Source: Terrimesophilobacter sp036833635 (GTDB lineage: Bacteria > Actinomycetota > Actinomycetes > Actinomycetales > Microbacteriaceae). Taken from it: 56,943 nucleotides of DNA. The notes beneath the pieces are model-generated. The model ran no database searches, was not told the DNA's origin, and worked only from the letters and a program-made list of their open reading frames with translations. This document shows, one piece after another, positions 1 to 7,941 of this stretch. The DNA is taken from positions 1-56,943 of the forward strand of contig DAITPJ010000004.1 in assembly GCA_036833635.1 (NCBI GenBank). The letters are read 5' to 3'. The translations under genes were made by a program, and so were the position numbers. Positions within the stretch are counted from its first letter, which is position 1, and each line of letters begins with the position of its first letter.

Positions 1-185
1 GTGATCCAGTTGCCCTCGGGCTGCATGCCGATGATCTCGGAGTGCGCGTGCTGGGAGATCTGTCGGATGAGCGTCTTGCGGTAGGCATCCGGCATCCAGT
101 CGGCCGGCTCGACCCGCTGGTCGGCCGCGATGAGCTCGTCGAAACGGGCGCGGCCGGCTGGGTCCTCGGATGCTGTCGAAGCCAT
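1..185 (-). CDS. paaA: 1,2-phenylacetyl-CoA epoxidase subunit A, 5' part only
   Basis: The first 61 codons of PaaA, the di-iron catalytic subunit of the epoxidase that opens aerobic phenylacetate degradation by epoxidising the ring of phenylacetyl-CoA. The gene runs off the left edge of the window. The reading contains the family-typical stretches DWMPDAYRKTLIRQ and QHAHSEIIGMQPEGNWI. The ATG at 185-183 follows a good ribosome site (AAAGGTGAT, about 5 bases upstream). A TTGACA hexamer at 246-241 on this strand is a likely -35, next to the TetR-type dyad at 247-266. It is divergent from paaI-paaR. The remaining epoxidase genes (paaBCDE) presumably lie to the left, which I cannot see. Confidence 0.9.
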   Translation of the reverse strand, partial: MASTASEDPAGRARFDELIAADQRVEPADWMPDAYRKTLIRQISQHAHSEIIGMQPEGNWI

Positions 186-246
186 AGCTCATCACCTTTG
201 ATTCAGAGTTGATCTGGTCGGAATAAAACGGTCACGGCATTGTCAA

Positions 247-266
247 CTGACCGACCGTTCGTTTAG
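247..266. promoter_or_regulatory. Putative PaaR (TetR-family) operator between paaA and paaI
   Basis: A 20-base imperfect dyad with the pattern CTNANCGANCGNTCGNTNAG; 14 of 20 positions agree with its reverse complement. It lies beside the TTGACA of the paaA promoter (246-241, minus strand) and overlaps the -35 zone of a plus-strand promoter whose -10 would be TAACAT at 281-286. The ACCGACCGTTCG core resembles known TetR-family sites. Binding by PaaR is inferred from position and from the regulator being encoded two genes away. Confidence 0.6.
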
Positions 267-307
267 GCTTTGGCCTAGCTTAACATCCGAGAGTGAGGCG
301 GTCAACG

Positions 308-763
308 ATGAGCGACGCCGGAACCGCGCAGTATGCGCGCCCCGACACCATGCTGCAGGCTGACCGTGCCTCGACCGAATTGCTCGGCATGGAGGTTGCC
401 GAAATGAGCGAAGGCCATGCCGTGGTGACGATGCGCGTGCGCGACGACATGGTCAACGGTCATCGGATCGTGCACGGTGGCCTGGTGTTCACCCTGGCCG
501 ATACGGCGTTTGCCATGGCGTGCAACTCGGAGAGCACGCTCGTCGTCTCCTCCGGCGCAGACATCACCTACTTCTACCCAGCACACGCCGGTGATGTGCT
601 CACGGCCACCGCCGCCGTGCGATCCCAAAGGGGCCGAAGCGTGATCTGCGACGTCGAAGTGCGAAACACGGCCGGGATCATCGCCGAATTCCGCGGGCAC
701 GGCCGAGTCGTACGGCCAGAGCACCTGAAATCGGATCGCACCGTCACGGGGAGTGAATCATGA
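308..763 (+). CDS. paaI: Hydroxyphenylacetyl-CoA thioesterase (hotdog fold)
   Basis: PaaI hydrolyses acyl-CoA intermediates, releasing CoA when the phenylacetate pathway stalls. The 151-residue protein carries the hotdog signature NGHRIVHGGLVFTLADTAF at about residues 50-68, with HGG at 56-58 and the expected acidic residue Asp65. A GTG at 293 is in frame, but the ATG at 308 is preferred because GAGG (295-298) sits 9 bases before it as a ribosome site. The stop overlaps the next gene by ATGA, so translation of paaI and paaR is coupled. The gene is divergent from paaA and shares its operator region. Confidence 0.93.
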   Translation: MSDAGTAQYARPDTMLQADRASTELLGMEVAEMSEGHAVVTMRVRDDMVNGHRIVHGGLVFTLADTAFAMACNSESTLVVSSGADITYFYPAHAGDVLTATAAVRSQRGRSVICDVEVRNTAGIIAEFRGHGRVVRPEHLKSDRTVTGSES

Positions 764-1353
764 CCGAGACCGCAGCTCCCATCCGGCAGAGCCACGACCA
801 GGAATCGATCCTGCGCGGGGCGGCAGGGGTCTTCATCCAGCACGGCTATGAAGCGACATCGATGGGTGTCCTCGCCGAGAGTCTTGGTATCACGAAGTCG
901 GCGATCTACCACCACGTTCCGAGCAAGGAGTACCTCCTCGAGCTCGCCCTCGATCGTGCGATGAGCAGCCTCGAGGCGATCCTCAAGGATCCGCTCGCCT
1001 CGACCGGCCCCGCTGTGGATCGGCTCATGTTCCTGCTGCGCTCCGCCGTCGGCGTCCTCACCGACCAGCTCCCCTTCGTCACTCTCCTCCTGAGGGTCCG
1101 GGGCAATACCGCGCTCGAGCGCCGCGCTCTTGAGCGAAGGCGTGCGTTCAACCAGGTCGTCGCCGACCTCGTCGACGAGGCACGGCGCGACGGCACGATC
1201 CGCACCGACATCGACGCGCGCACGACCACGCGGCTGCTCTTCGGCATGATCGGCTCGATCGTCGACTGGTACCGCACGGATGGGCCAGTCTCAGCCGAAG
1301 ACGTCGCCCACGACGTCGTCGCCGTCGCGTTCGGTGGCGTGCGGGCGCGTTAG
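760..1353 (+). CDS. paaR: TetR-family regulator of phenylacetate degradation
   Basis: A 197-residue TetR/AcrR regulator. The N-terminal helix-turn-helix is clear at about residues 17-60 (TSMGVLAESLGITKSAIYHH, then VPSKEYLL), followed by an all-helical ligand-binding domain. Next to paaI and paaA it most likely represses paa genes until phenylacetyl-CoA binds, as PaaR does in other actinobacteria. It overlaps paaI by 4 bases and probably acts at the dyad at 247-266. The ligand is inferred from context only. Confidence 0.85.
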   Translation: MTETAAPIRQSHDQESILRGAAGVFIQHGYEATSMGVLAESLGITKSAIYHHVPSKEYLLELALDRAMSSLEAILKDPLASTGPAVDRLMFLLRSAVGVLTDQLPFVTLLLRVRGNTALERRALERRRAFNQVVADLVDEARRDGTIRTDIDARTTTRLLFGMIGSIVDWYRTDGPVSAEDVAHDVVAVAFGGVRAR

Positions 1354-1362
1354 AAGTCCGCT

Positions 1363-1395
1363 GGTTGAGTAGCCGCGTAGCGGCGTATCGAAACC
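1363..1395. terminator. Hairpin between convergent paaR and paaZ; family-type repeat
   Basis: An imperfect dyad of the form GGTT-GAGTA-GCCGC / GTA / GCGGC-GTATC-GAAACC in the 46 bases between two converging genes. The inner GCCGC/GCGGC arms are perfect and the outer GGTT/AACC arms pair, with mismatches between. It has no T-tract. I recall very similar GGTTTCGATACGCC..GGCTACTC elements scattered through Microbacteriaceae genomes, so it may be a dispersed repeat that doubles as a bidirectional terminator. Confidence 0.6.
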
Positions 1396-1399
1396 TGCG

Positions 1400-3448
1400 T
1401 CAGCGCTTCGCGACGAGCGTGAGCACGTCGTAGGTCGCCACGATCTCGTCGTTCTGGTTGTGGATGATCGCATCCCAGCAGACCTCGCCGTACTCGTCCG
1501 TCTCGCGCGGCGTGATCTTCTTCGCCGTGAGCGTGACCCGGATGCTGTCGCCGGGCGACACGGGCGTTACGAACCGCAGGTTCTCGAGCCCGTAATTGGC
1601 GAGCACCGGCCCCGGCTCCGGGTCGACGAACAGCCCTGCCGCCCAGGACACGAGCAGGTAACCGTGCGCGACGATGCCGGGGAAGAACGGGTTCGCGGCC
1701 GCAGCCTTCTCGTTCGTGTGGGCGTAGAACCTGTCCCCGGTGGACTCGGCGAACGCCGTGATGTCCGCCAGCGTGATCTCACGCAGGGGCGAGGCGATAG
1801 CGTCGCCGATGCGCAGCTCGGCGAGGGACTTGCGGAACGGATGCGGGCCATCCGTCGTGCGCGGCGCCCCGGCGAACCACTGGCCGGTCACCGCCGTGAG
1901 CATGGCCGGCGAGCCCTGCACAGCCGTGCGCTGCATGTGGTGGAGCACACTCCGGATGCCGCCGAGCTCCTCCCCACCGCCGGCCCTGCCCGGGCCGCCG
2001 TGCACGAGGTGAGGAACCGGCGAGCCGTGCCCCGTGCTCGACCGGGCATCGTCCCGGTCGAGGATGAGGGTGCGACCGTGGTGCGCGGCGATGCCCCCGA
2101 TGACAGCGCGCGCGACATCCGGGTCGTGGGTCGCGACGGTCGCGACGAGCGAGCCGCCGCCGAGCGCCGCGAGTGCGACGGCCTCCTCGACGGTGTCGTA
2201 GCCGACGACGGAGGCGACAGGGCCGAACGCCTCGATCGTGTGGGCGGCCTGAGCCAGCGCGTCGGCGAAGTGCAGCAGCACCGGTTGCAGGAATGCGCCA
2301 TCCGGAGCGAGCCCCGTCGAGCCGTCGGCGAAGCGCACCTCGGGCTCGTCGAGCGACCCCATGACGATCTCGCCGCCGGCCGCGACGAGCTCACCGACGC
2401 GGGCGAGCACCTCGGCCTTCTGCTCCTGGCTCACGAGGGCGCCCATCGTCACGCCCTCAGCGCGCGGGTCGCCCACGACGACGCGCTCGGCGACGCGCGC
2501 GGTCGCGGCGGCGATGACCTCGTCGACGAGCGAGACCGGCACGATCGCGCGGCGGATGCTCGTGCACTTCTGCCCAGCCTTGACCGTGAGCTCGGTCACG
2601 AGCGACTTGATGTAGGCGTCGAATTCGGGCGTGCCGGCCACGGCATCCGGACCCAGGATCGCGGCGTTCAGAGAGTCGGTCTCCCCCGTGAAGCGCACCC
2701 CGCCGTGCACGACGTTCGGATGTGCGCGCAGGGCGTTCGAGGTGGATGCCGACCCGGTGAAGCCGAGAAGATCGCGGTAGTCGAGGTGGTCGAGCAGGTC
2801 GCGCGCGGGACCGGAGACCAGCTGCAGCGAACCATCAGGAAGGATGCCGGACTCGACCATGGCGCGCACGGTCGCCGCGGCGAGATACACCGTTGGCGTT
2901 GCGGGCTTGACGATCGTGGGAACGCCGGCGAGGAAGGCCGGCGCGAACTTCTCGAGCATGCCCCACACGGGGAAGTTGAAGGCGTTGACCTGCACGGCGA
3001 CGCCGGGCAGGCGCGTGTAGATGTGCTGGCCGAGGAAGGAGCCGTCCTTCGACAGCACCTCTGCCGGACCGTCGACGACGAGGTTCGAGTTCGGGAGCTC
3101 ACGGCGACCCTTCGAACCGAAGGTGAAGAGCACGCCGATACCGCCGTCGATGTCGACCATGGAGTCGCCGCGCGTTGCACCGGTCTTCGCCGAGACGGCG
3201 TAGAGCTCCTCGCGGCGACCGTTGAGGTACTGCGCGAGCTCCTTGAGCTTGAGCGCCCTCTCGTGGAAGGTGAGAGCGCCGAGTGATGCCTGCCCGACAG
3301 TGCGCGCAAAGTCGACCGCGCCCGCGATGTCGGCTCCCTCGATGTTCACCTCGGCGACGACCTCGCCCGTGCTCGCGTCGCGCACCGGGGTGCCGGGGGC
3401 GTCCGGTGCCCACCAGGAGCCGCGCAGGTAGCTCTCGACGTTGCTCAT
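1400..3448 (-). CDS. paaZ: Bifunctional oxepin-CoA hydrolase / semialdehyde dehydrogenase
   Basis: PaaZ opens the oxepin-CoA ring with its C-terminal hydratase and oxidises the resulting semialdehyde with its N-terminal aldehyde dehydrogenase. The 682-residue length fits the full fusion protein. The dehydrogenase half (about 1-525) has Glu256 in FTGETDSLN and nucleophile Cys295 in GQKCTSIRR, the same numbers as in E. coli PaaZ. The hotdog/MaoC half (about 535-682) has GDRFYAHTN at 571-579 and IVAHGYLL. Its start overlaps the stop of paaH (ATGA). The far end faces paaR convergently. Confidence 0.96.
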   Translation of the reverse strand: MSNVESYLRGSWWAPDAPGTPVRDASTGEVVAEVNIEGADIAGAVDFARTVGQASLGALTFHERALKLKELAQYLNGRREELYAVSAKTGATRGDSMVDIDGGIGVLFTFGSKGRRELPNSNLVVDGPAEVLSKDGSFLGQHIYTRLPGVAVQVNAFNFPVWGMLEKFAPAFLAGVPTIVKPATPTVYLAAATVRAMVESGILPDGSLQLVSGPARDLLDHLDYRDLLGFTGSASTSNALRAHPNVVHGGVRFTGETDSLNAAILGPDAVAGTPEFDAYIKSLVTELTVKAGQKCTSIRRAIVPVSLVDEVIAAATARVAERVVVGDPRAEGVTMGALVSQEQKAEVLARVGELVAAGGEIVMGSLDEPEVRFADGSTGLAPDGAFLQPVLLHFADALAQAAHTIEAFGPVASVVGYDTVEEAVALAALGGGSLVATVATHDPDVARAVIGGIAAHHGRTLILDRDDARSSTGHGSPVPHLVHGGPGRAGGGEELGGIRSVLHHMQRTAVQGSPAMLTAVTGQWFAGAPRTTDGPHPFRKSLAELRIGDAIASPLREITLADITAFAESTGDRFYAHTNEKAAAANPFFPGIVAHGYLLVSWAAGLFVDPEPGPVLANYGLENLRFVTPVSPGDSIRVTLTAKKITPRETDEYGEVCWDAIIHNQNDEIVATYDVLTLVAKR

Positions 3449-4338
3449 GAGGTGACCTCCCAGTCGTAGAAGCCGCGACCCGACTTGCGGCCCAGCTCGC
3501 CGCGGGCGACCTTGTCGCGCAGCAGCTGCGGTGGGGCGAAGCGGTCGCCGAGGGTCGCCTGCAGGTATTCGGCGATGCCGAGGCGCACGTCGAGCCCGAC
3601 GAGGTCGGTGAGCCTGAGCGGTCCCATCGGATGGCCGTATCCGAGCGCCATGGCCGCGTCGATGGCATCAGCGCTGGCCACGCCGTCCTCGAGCATGCGC
3701 ATGGCCTCGAGCGCGATCGCGACCCCGAGGCGAGAGCTCGCGAAGCCAGGAACGTCCTGCACCGTGATGGGGGTCTTGCCGAGCGCCTCGACCCAGCCGG
3801 CCGCGGTCTCGGCGAGTTCGGGTGCCGTGCGCTTGCCGACGACGATCTCGACGAGCTTCGAGGCGGGGACCGGGTTGAAGAAGTGAAGGCCGCAGAAGCG
3901 CTCCGGGCGCGCGAGGTGGCCCGCGAGCGTCGAGATCGAGATCGAGGAGGTGTTGCTCGCGAGCCAGGCACCCGCGCCATCTGAACCGCCCCCGACTGCG
4001 GCCTCGACCCTGCCGAGCGCCTCGAGCTTGAGCTCGAGCGACTCCGGAACGGCCTCGATGACGAGCTCGGCCCCGGCGAATGCTGCGATGTCGATCCCGA
4101 AGCCGATGCGGGCAGTGATCTCTTCCGCCGCCTCTTGCGTCGCCTTGCGCTCGACGCTCGTGAGGATGGCGGCGAGCACGCGGCCGCGCGCCATCCGCAC
4201 GCTCTCGGTGTCGCGTTCGACGACGGCCACGCGCGCACCGGCGAGAGCGAAGGCGTGTGCGATCCCTGCGCCCATCCGGCCGCCGCCGAGCACGCCGACG
4301 ACAGAGGGCACGCCTACGACAGGAGGCACTCCGGTCAC
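3445..4338 (-). CDS. paaH: 3-hydroxyacyl-CoA dehydrogenase of the phenylacetate pathway
   Basis: An NAD-dependent 3-hydroxyadipyl-CoA dehydrogenase of 297 residues. The Rossmann motif GVLGGGRMGAG lies at residues 15-25, and the catalytic region shows Ser128 (ASNTSS), His152 and Asn155 (HFFNP). The frame stays open far upstream, but the GTG at 4338-4336 is the likely start because it overlaps the paaF stop as GTGA and comes just before the nucleotide-binding fold. A second in-frame GTG lies three codons downstream. It is the middle gene of paaF-paaH-paaZ, with both junctions overlapping. Confidence 0.92.
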   Translation of the reverse strand: MTGVPPVVGVPSVVGVLGGGRMGAGIAHAFALAGARVAVVERDTESVRMARGRVLAAILTSVERKATQEAAEEITARIGFGIDIAAFAGAELVIEAVPESLELKLEALGRVEAAVGGGSDGAGAWLASNTSSISISTLAGHLARPERFCGLHFFNPVPASKLVEIVVGKRTAPELAETAAGWVEALGKTPITVQDVPGFASSRLGVAIALEAMRMLEDGVASADAIDAAMALGYGHPMGPLRLTDLVGLDVRLGIAEYLQATLGDRFAPPQLLRDKVARGELGRKSGRGFYDWEVTS

Positions 4339-5087
4339 TTCTTTCGCCTTTCGAGGAACGCGGTCATCCGTTCGCGCTTGGTCTCCGACTCGAAGAGCAC
4401 GGCCTGCTCCTGAAGGTCGATGTCCGGATGCGCGGCGCGCGGCGCCGCGAGCACTCGTTTGGTCGCCATGAGGGCGGCGGGGTCGTTCGCGAGGATGCGG
4501 TCGGCGAGCGCGTCGGCGGCCGCGAGCAGCGCATCCGGTTCGTGGACCTCGCTCACGAGCCGCAGGTCGAGCGCCTCCTGAGCCGTGAGCACACGCCCGG
4601 CGAGCAGGATCTCCTTCGCAACGGGTTCGCCGACGAGCTCGAGGAGCCGCCAGGTCGCGCCGGCCCCGGCGAGAATGCCGAGACCCACCTCGGGATTCCC
4701 GATCTTCGCCCTGGTGCTCGCGATCCGGAAGTCCGCGGCATAGGCGAGCTCGGCGCCGCCGCCGAGCGCGTAGCCGTCGATCGCCGCGATGACCGGCATG
4801 GCCAGTGCCGCGATGCGCTGGAAAATCCTGGTGTTGATGCCGGCGAGCGCGTCGTCGCGGCCGCGCTCGCGCAGTTGGCGGATGTCGGCCCCCGACGCGA
4901 ACGTGCCGCCCGCCCCTGAGATCACGAGAAGCTTCGGTTCCGCCTCGAGCCGCGCACACAGGGCATGCAGTTCGTCGACCATCGCCTGGTCGATCGCGTT
5001 GCGCACCTCGGGCCGGTCGAGCACGACATGCACGCGGTCGGCGCCCTCGTCGACGCTCAGGGATGTCGTGCTTCGCCCTTGCTGCAT
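4335..5087 (-). CDS. paaF: Enoyl-CoA hydratase of the phenylacetate pathway
   Basis: A crotonase-fold hydratase acting on 2,3-dehydroadipyl-CoA. The 250-residue protein has the oxyanion-hole segments GTFASGADI (61-69) and GYALGGGAEL (105-114), and the acid/base pair Glu113 and Glu133 (NPEVGLG). An ATG ten codons upstream (5117) is in frame but would run into the divergent gene. The ATG at 5087 sits 7 bases after a TAGCCT -10 box (5100-5095) and has no ribosome site, so it is probably leaderless. First gene of paaF-paaH-paaZ. Confidence 0.88.
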   Translation of the reverse strand: MQQGRSTTSLSVDEGADRVHVVLDRPEVRNAIDQAMVDELHALCARLEAEPKLLVISGAGGTFASGADIRQLRERGRDDALAGINTRIFQRIAALAMPVIAAIDGYALGGGAELAYAADFRIASTRAKIGNPEVGLGILAGAGATWRLLELVGEPVAKEILLAGRVLTAQEALDLRLVSEVHEPDALLAAADALADRILANDPAALMATKRVLAAPRAAHPDIDLQEQAVLFESETKRERMTAFLERRKK

Positions 5088-5093
5088 GCTGAC

Positions 5094-5100
5094 TAGGCTA
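5094..5100. promoter_or_regulatory. Symmetric -10 element for divergent leaderless transcripts
   Basis: TAGGCTA reads as TAGGCT on the plus strand and TAGCCT on the minus strand; both fit the actinobacterial TANNNT -10 pattern. The plus-strand start codon (5107) and the minus-strand start codon (5087) each begin 7 bases beyond the respective hexamer, where +1 would fall. Neither gene has a visible ribosome site. One element may therefore fire both ways and give two leaderless mRNAs. I could not identify -35 boxes with confidence. Confidence 0.55.
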
Positions 5101-5106
5101 CCGGGC

Positions 5107-5463
5107 ATGATCCGCATCGGCTCGGTCGTGCTGCGCGTGACGGATCTTGCGCGGGAGAAGGCGTTCTGGATGGCCGCCCTCGACTACATCGACCGCGAGG
5201 GCGACGACGACGACTTCGCACTCCTGAAACCGCGGGACGGCACTGGCCCGAACCTCTCGCTCGACGAGCACACCGCACCTGCGAGCCTGCCGCCGCGCAT
5301 CCACCTCGACCTCTACGCGGAAGACCAGGCGGCCGAGATCGAGCGCCTGCTCGCGCTCGGGGCGCGGCGCGTCGAGTGGGCGAAGCGTCCGCCGGATGCC
5401 GACTACGTCATCCTCGAGGACCCGGAGGGCAACCGGTTCTGCGTCGTCGACGCTAGCGGCTGA
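5107..5463 (+). CDS. VOC-family (glyoxalase/bleomycin-resistance fold) protein
   Basis: A 118-residue protein of the vicinal-oxygen-chelate fold. It begins MIRIGSVVLRVTDLAREKAF and ends with the typical VILEDPEGNRFCVVD strand. Members are small metal-dependent lyases, dioxygenases or drug-binding proteins; the substrate cannot be told from sequence. The ATG at 5107 gives the canonical N-terminus of the fold and lies 7 bases after a -10 box, so the message is probably leaderless. It is divergent from paaF and ends 12 bases from the converging hydrolase gene. Confidence 0.82.
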   Translation: MIRIGSVVLRVTDLAREKAFWMAALDYIDREGDDDDFALLKPRDGTGPNLSLDEHTAPASLPPRIHLDLYAEDQAAEIERLLALGARRVEWAKRPPDADYVILEDPEGNRFCVVDASG

Positions 5464-5475
5464 GTCCCGCGAGCC

Positions 5476-6528
5476 TCAGCGCACGACCGCGGCGAGGGCC
5501 GCGTCGAACTCCTCCGGATGCTCGAGTTGCGGCGAGTGCCCGCAGTTCTCGAGGGCGACCTCGGTGTACTCGCCACCGGCCGCCCGATAGGCCTCGAAGA
5601 CCGTGCGGGTCTGCGTGACCATGGGCTGCGGCGGGGCGACATCCTCGCCCGGCCAGCCTGGGATGATGCCGAGCCGGCCGAGGTAGTTGAGGTCGAAGAA
5701 CGAGGCGTCGGAGACGATCGCGTCGTCGGCGCCGTGGATCCAGGCGATCGGCGGCTTTCGTTCGAGATCGACGATGCCGGAGGTGTCGAAGACGGTCGGC
5801 GCCATGGTGTTGAGGATGCCCTTGTCCCCCGGTGCGAAGCCTGGCCAGTTCTCGCTCGCGACGGAGTTGCCGGGGTAGGCGCCATCGCCGGTCTTCGTCG
5901 AGAGCATCGACTCGACCCACAGGTCCTCGTGCTCGGACTCGAAGCCGGGCTTGACGTAGGAGCTGCGGTAGACGCTGCGCGGCGAGGTCTGCTCGTCGGC
6001 GCTCGTGTCGCCTGCGGCGAGCCGAGCCACGAAGTCGGGGTTCGCTCCCCCCGCGCCGCACCCCGCGGCATCCGGGGTCAGAAGGCGGCCATCAGGGCCG
6101 GCCGTCGCGCCGAAACCATACGGCGACACCGGTGCCTGCAGCAGGGCGGAGGCGACGAGTTCATTGTGGTCGAGCATGAGCTGCATGACGACCCCGCCGC
6201 CCATGCTCCAGCCGACGAAGTTCGCGGACTCGATCTCGAGGGCGCGCAGCACGGCCGCGATGTCGTCGGAGTAGTCGCGCAGGCCACGAGTCGCGTCGAC
6301 GTCGAGCGTCTCACTGTCGCCGAAACCCCGAAGATCGATCGCGAGAGCCGGGCGCTCAGCTGGGAGGCGCAGCATGGTCGGCTGCCAGAAGAGCGACGAT
6401 GAGACGTTGCCGTGCACGAACACGATCGGAAGGGCATCCCCACCGCCCGCCCGTTCGAGCACGTTCGCCCGGTAGCGGTCGGTCTCGACCGTGCGTGCAG
6501 TGATACCGTCCAGCAGAGTTCCGGTCAT
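5476..6528 (-). CDS. Alpha/beta hydrolase, last gene of the 3-hydroxybutyrate operon
   Basis: A 350-residue alpha/beta hydrolase with the nucleophile elbow GWSMGGG (Ser108), an acid loop HGADDAIV and the catalytic His in NCGHSPQLEHP near the C-terminus. The ATG at 6528 has GGAGGAACTGTC in front and overlaps the preceding stop as ATGA; the longer open frame upstream lies inside the CoA-transferase gene. Context suggests an esterase that frees a 3-hydroxyacid or 3-oxoacid, perhaps a 3-hydroxybutyrate oligomer or ester. That role is inference; the fold and triad are seen. Confidence 0.85.
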   Translation of the reverse strand: MTGTLLDGITARTVETDRYRANVLERAGGGDALPIVFVHGNVSSSLFWQPTMLRLPAERPALAIDLRGFGDSETLDVDATRGLRDYSDDIAAVLRALEIESANFVGWSMGGGVVMQLMLDHNELVASALLQAPVSPYGFGATAGPDGRLLTPDAAGCGAGGANPDFVARLAAGDTSADEQTSPRSVYRSSYVKPGFESEHEDLWVESMLSTKTGDGAYPGNSVASENWPGFAPGDKGILNTMAPTVFDTSGIVDLERKPPIAWIHGADDAIVSDASFFDLNYLGRLGIIPGWPGEDVAPPQPMVTQTRTVFEAYRAAGGEYTEVALENCGHSPQLEHPEEFDAALAAVVR

Positions 6529-7169
6529 GACAGTTCCTCCCCGAGGATGAGCGGCGGCTCCGTTGCGGCACGGACCTCGTCGATCGTCACGCCGGGAGCG
6601 AGCTCGCGCAGCACGAGGCCATCGTCGGTGACATCGATGACGGCGAGGTCGGTGATGATGCGGTCCACGACGCGGCGGCCGGTCAGCGGCAGCGAGCACT
6701 CGTTGACGACCTTCGCCGAGCCGTCCTTCGCGACGTGCTCCATGAGAACGATGAGCTTGCCCGCACCGTGGACGAGGTCCATGGCGCCGCCCGGCCCTTT
6801 GACCATCTTGCCCGGGATCATCCAGTTCGCGAGATCGCCGGTCGCCGAGACCTGCATCGCACCGAGGATCGCAGCGTCGATCTTGCCGCCGCGGATCATT
6901 CCGAAGCTCATCGACGAGTCGAAGAACGCGGAGCCCGGCAGGAGCGTCACAGTCTCCTTGCCCGCGTTGATGAGGTCGGGGTCGACGTTCTCCTCCGTCG
7001 GGTACGGGCCAACGCCGAGGATGCCGTTCTCCGACTGCAGGACGACCGTCACGCCATCCGGAACGTAGTTGGGCACGAGCGTCGGGAGGCCGATCCCGAG
7101 GTTGACGTAGGCGCCATCCTCGAGTTCGCGAGCGGCGCGCGCCGCCATCTCATCGCGTGTCAGTCCCAT
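6525..7169 (-). CDS. scoB: 3-oxoacid CoA-transferase subunit B
   Basis: The beta subunit (214 residues) of a family I CoA-transferase, which moves CoA from succinyl-CoA to acetoacetate or a related 3-oxoacid. The catalytic glutamate is Glu47 in SENGILGVGPYP, and GIGLPTLVPNYV is typical of ScoB/PcaJ/AtoA. It starts one base after the subunit A stop, so the subunits are made together. Its position beside 3-hydroxybutyrate dehydrogenase favours acetoacetate over 3-oxoadipate as the substrate. Confidence 0.92.
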   Translation of the reverse strand: MGLTRDEMAARAARELEDGAYVNLGIGLPTLVPNYVPDGVTVVLQSENGILGVGPYPTEENVDPDLINAGKETVTLLPGSAFFDSSMSFGMIRGGKIDAAILGAMQVSATGDLANWMIPGKMVKGPGGAMDLVHGAGKLIVLMEHVAKDGSAKVVNECSLPLTGRRVVDRIITDLAVIDVTDDGLVLRELAPGVTIDEVRAATEPPLILGEELS

Positions 7170-7170
7170 C

Positions 7171-7941
7171 TCAAACCTCCCTCACGGTCCGGCGCTCGAT
7201 GCGCTTCTCGATGTCGGTGCCCACCTCGAGCACCCTGTGCACGTAAACGCCCGGAAGGTGCACGGTGTCCGGGTCGATGGCGCCCGGCTCGACGAGCTCC
7301 TCGACCTCCGCGATGCAGACGCGTCCCGCCATCGCCGCGATCGGGTTGAAGTTGCGGGCCGCCTTGTTGAACACGAGGTTGCCGTGGCGGTCGCCGCGCA
7401 GGGCGTGGACGATCGCGAAGTCGGTCGTGATGGCCTCCTCGAGCACGAACTCGCGCTCGCGGCCGTTGAAGTCGAAGGTGCGGACGTCCTTGACGGGTGA
7501 GGCGACGGCGATCGATCCATCCGGAGCGTACCGGCGCGGAAGGCCGCCCTCCGCGACCTGCGTGCCGACGCCGGTCGGCGTGAAGAATGCCGCGATCCCG
7601 GAGCCTCCCGCGCGCAGCTTCTCGGCCAGGGTCCCCTGCGGTGTGAGCTCGAGCTCGAGCTCGCCGGAGAGGAACTGTCTCTCGAACTCCTTGTTCTCGC
7701 CGACGTAGGACGACGTCATCTTGCGGATGCGGTGCGCCTTGAGGAGTACACCGAGACCCCAGTCGTCCACGCCGCAGTTGTTGCTCACGATCGAGAGCTC
7801 CTTCGCACCGGATGCGAGGATCGCCTCGATAAGGATCATCGGGTTGCCGGAGAGCCCGAAACCACCGACGGCGATGCTCGCGCCGTCTTGGATGTCCGCG
7901 ACCGCTTCGGCCGCGCTCGGCACCGACTTGTCGAAACTCAT
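7171..7941 (-). CDS. scoA: 3-oxoacid CoA-transferase subunit A
   Basis: The alpha subunit, 256 residues. It carries the glycine-rich CoA-transferase motif GGFGLSGNP at about 26-34, and SNNCGVDDWGLG and FFTPTGVGT farther on, all typical of ScoA/PcaI. With subunit B it forms the heteromeric enzyme that activates a 3-oxoacid at the expense of succinyl-CoA. The start overlaps the upstream hydrolase stop by ATGA. Sequence alone does not separate acetoacetate from 3-oxoadipate transferases; the bdhA neighbour argues for acetoacetate. Confidence 0.92.
   Translation of the reverse strand: MSFDKSVPSAAEAVADIQDGASIAVGGFGLSGNPMILIEAILASGAKELSIVSNNCGVDDWGLGVLLKAHRIRKMTSSYVGENKEFERQFLSGELELELTPQGTLAEKLRAGGSGIAAFFTPTGVGTQVAEGGLPRRYAPDGSIAVASPVKDVRTFDFNGREREFVLEEAITTDFAIVHALRGDRHGNLVFNKAARNFNPIAAMAGRVCIAEVEELVEPGAIDPDTVHLPGVYVHRVLEVGTDIEKRIERRTVREV

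Noticed and set aside
1460..3286. Open plus-strand frame of 608 codons
   Set aside because: Antisense shadow of paaZ. High GC in third positions keeps this frame open; no recognisable motif.
7171..7941. Assignment of the CoA-transferase to 3-oxoadipate (pcaIJ)
   Set aside because: Sequence cannot exclude it, but no protocatechuate or 3-oxoadipate genes are near, while a 3-hydroxybutyrate dehydrogenase is in the same operon.
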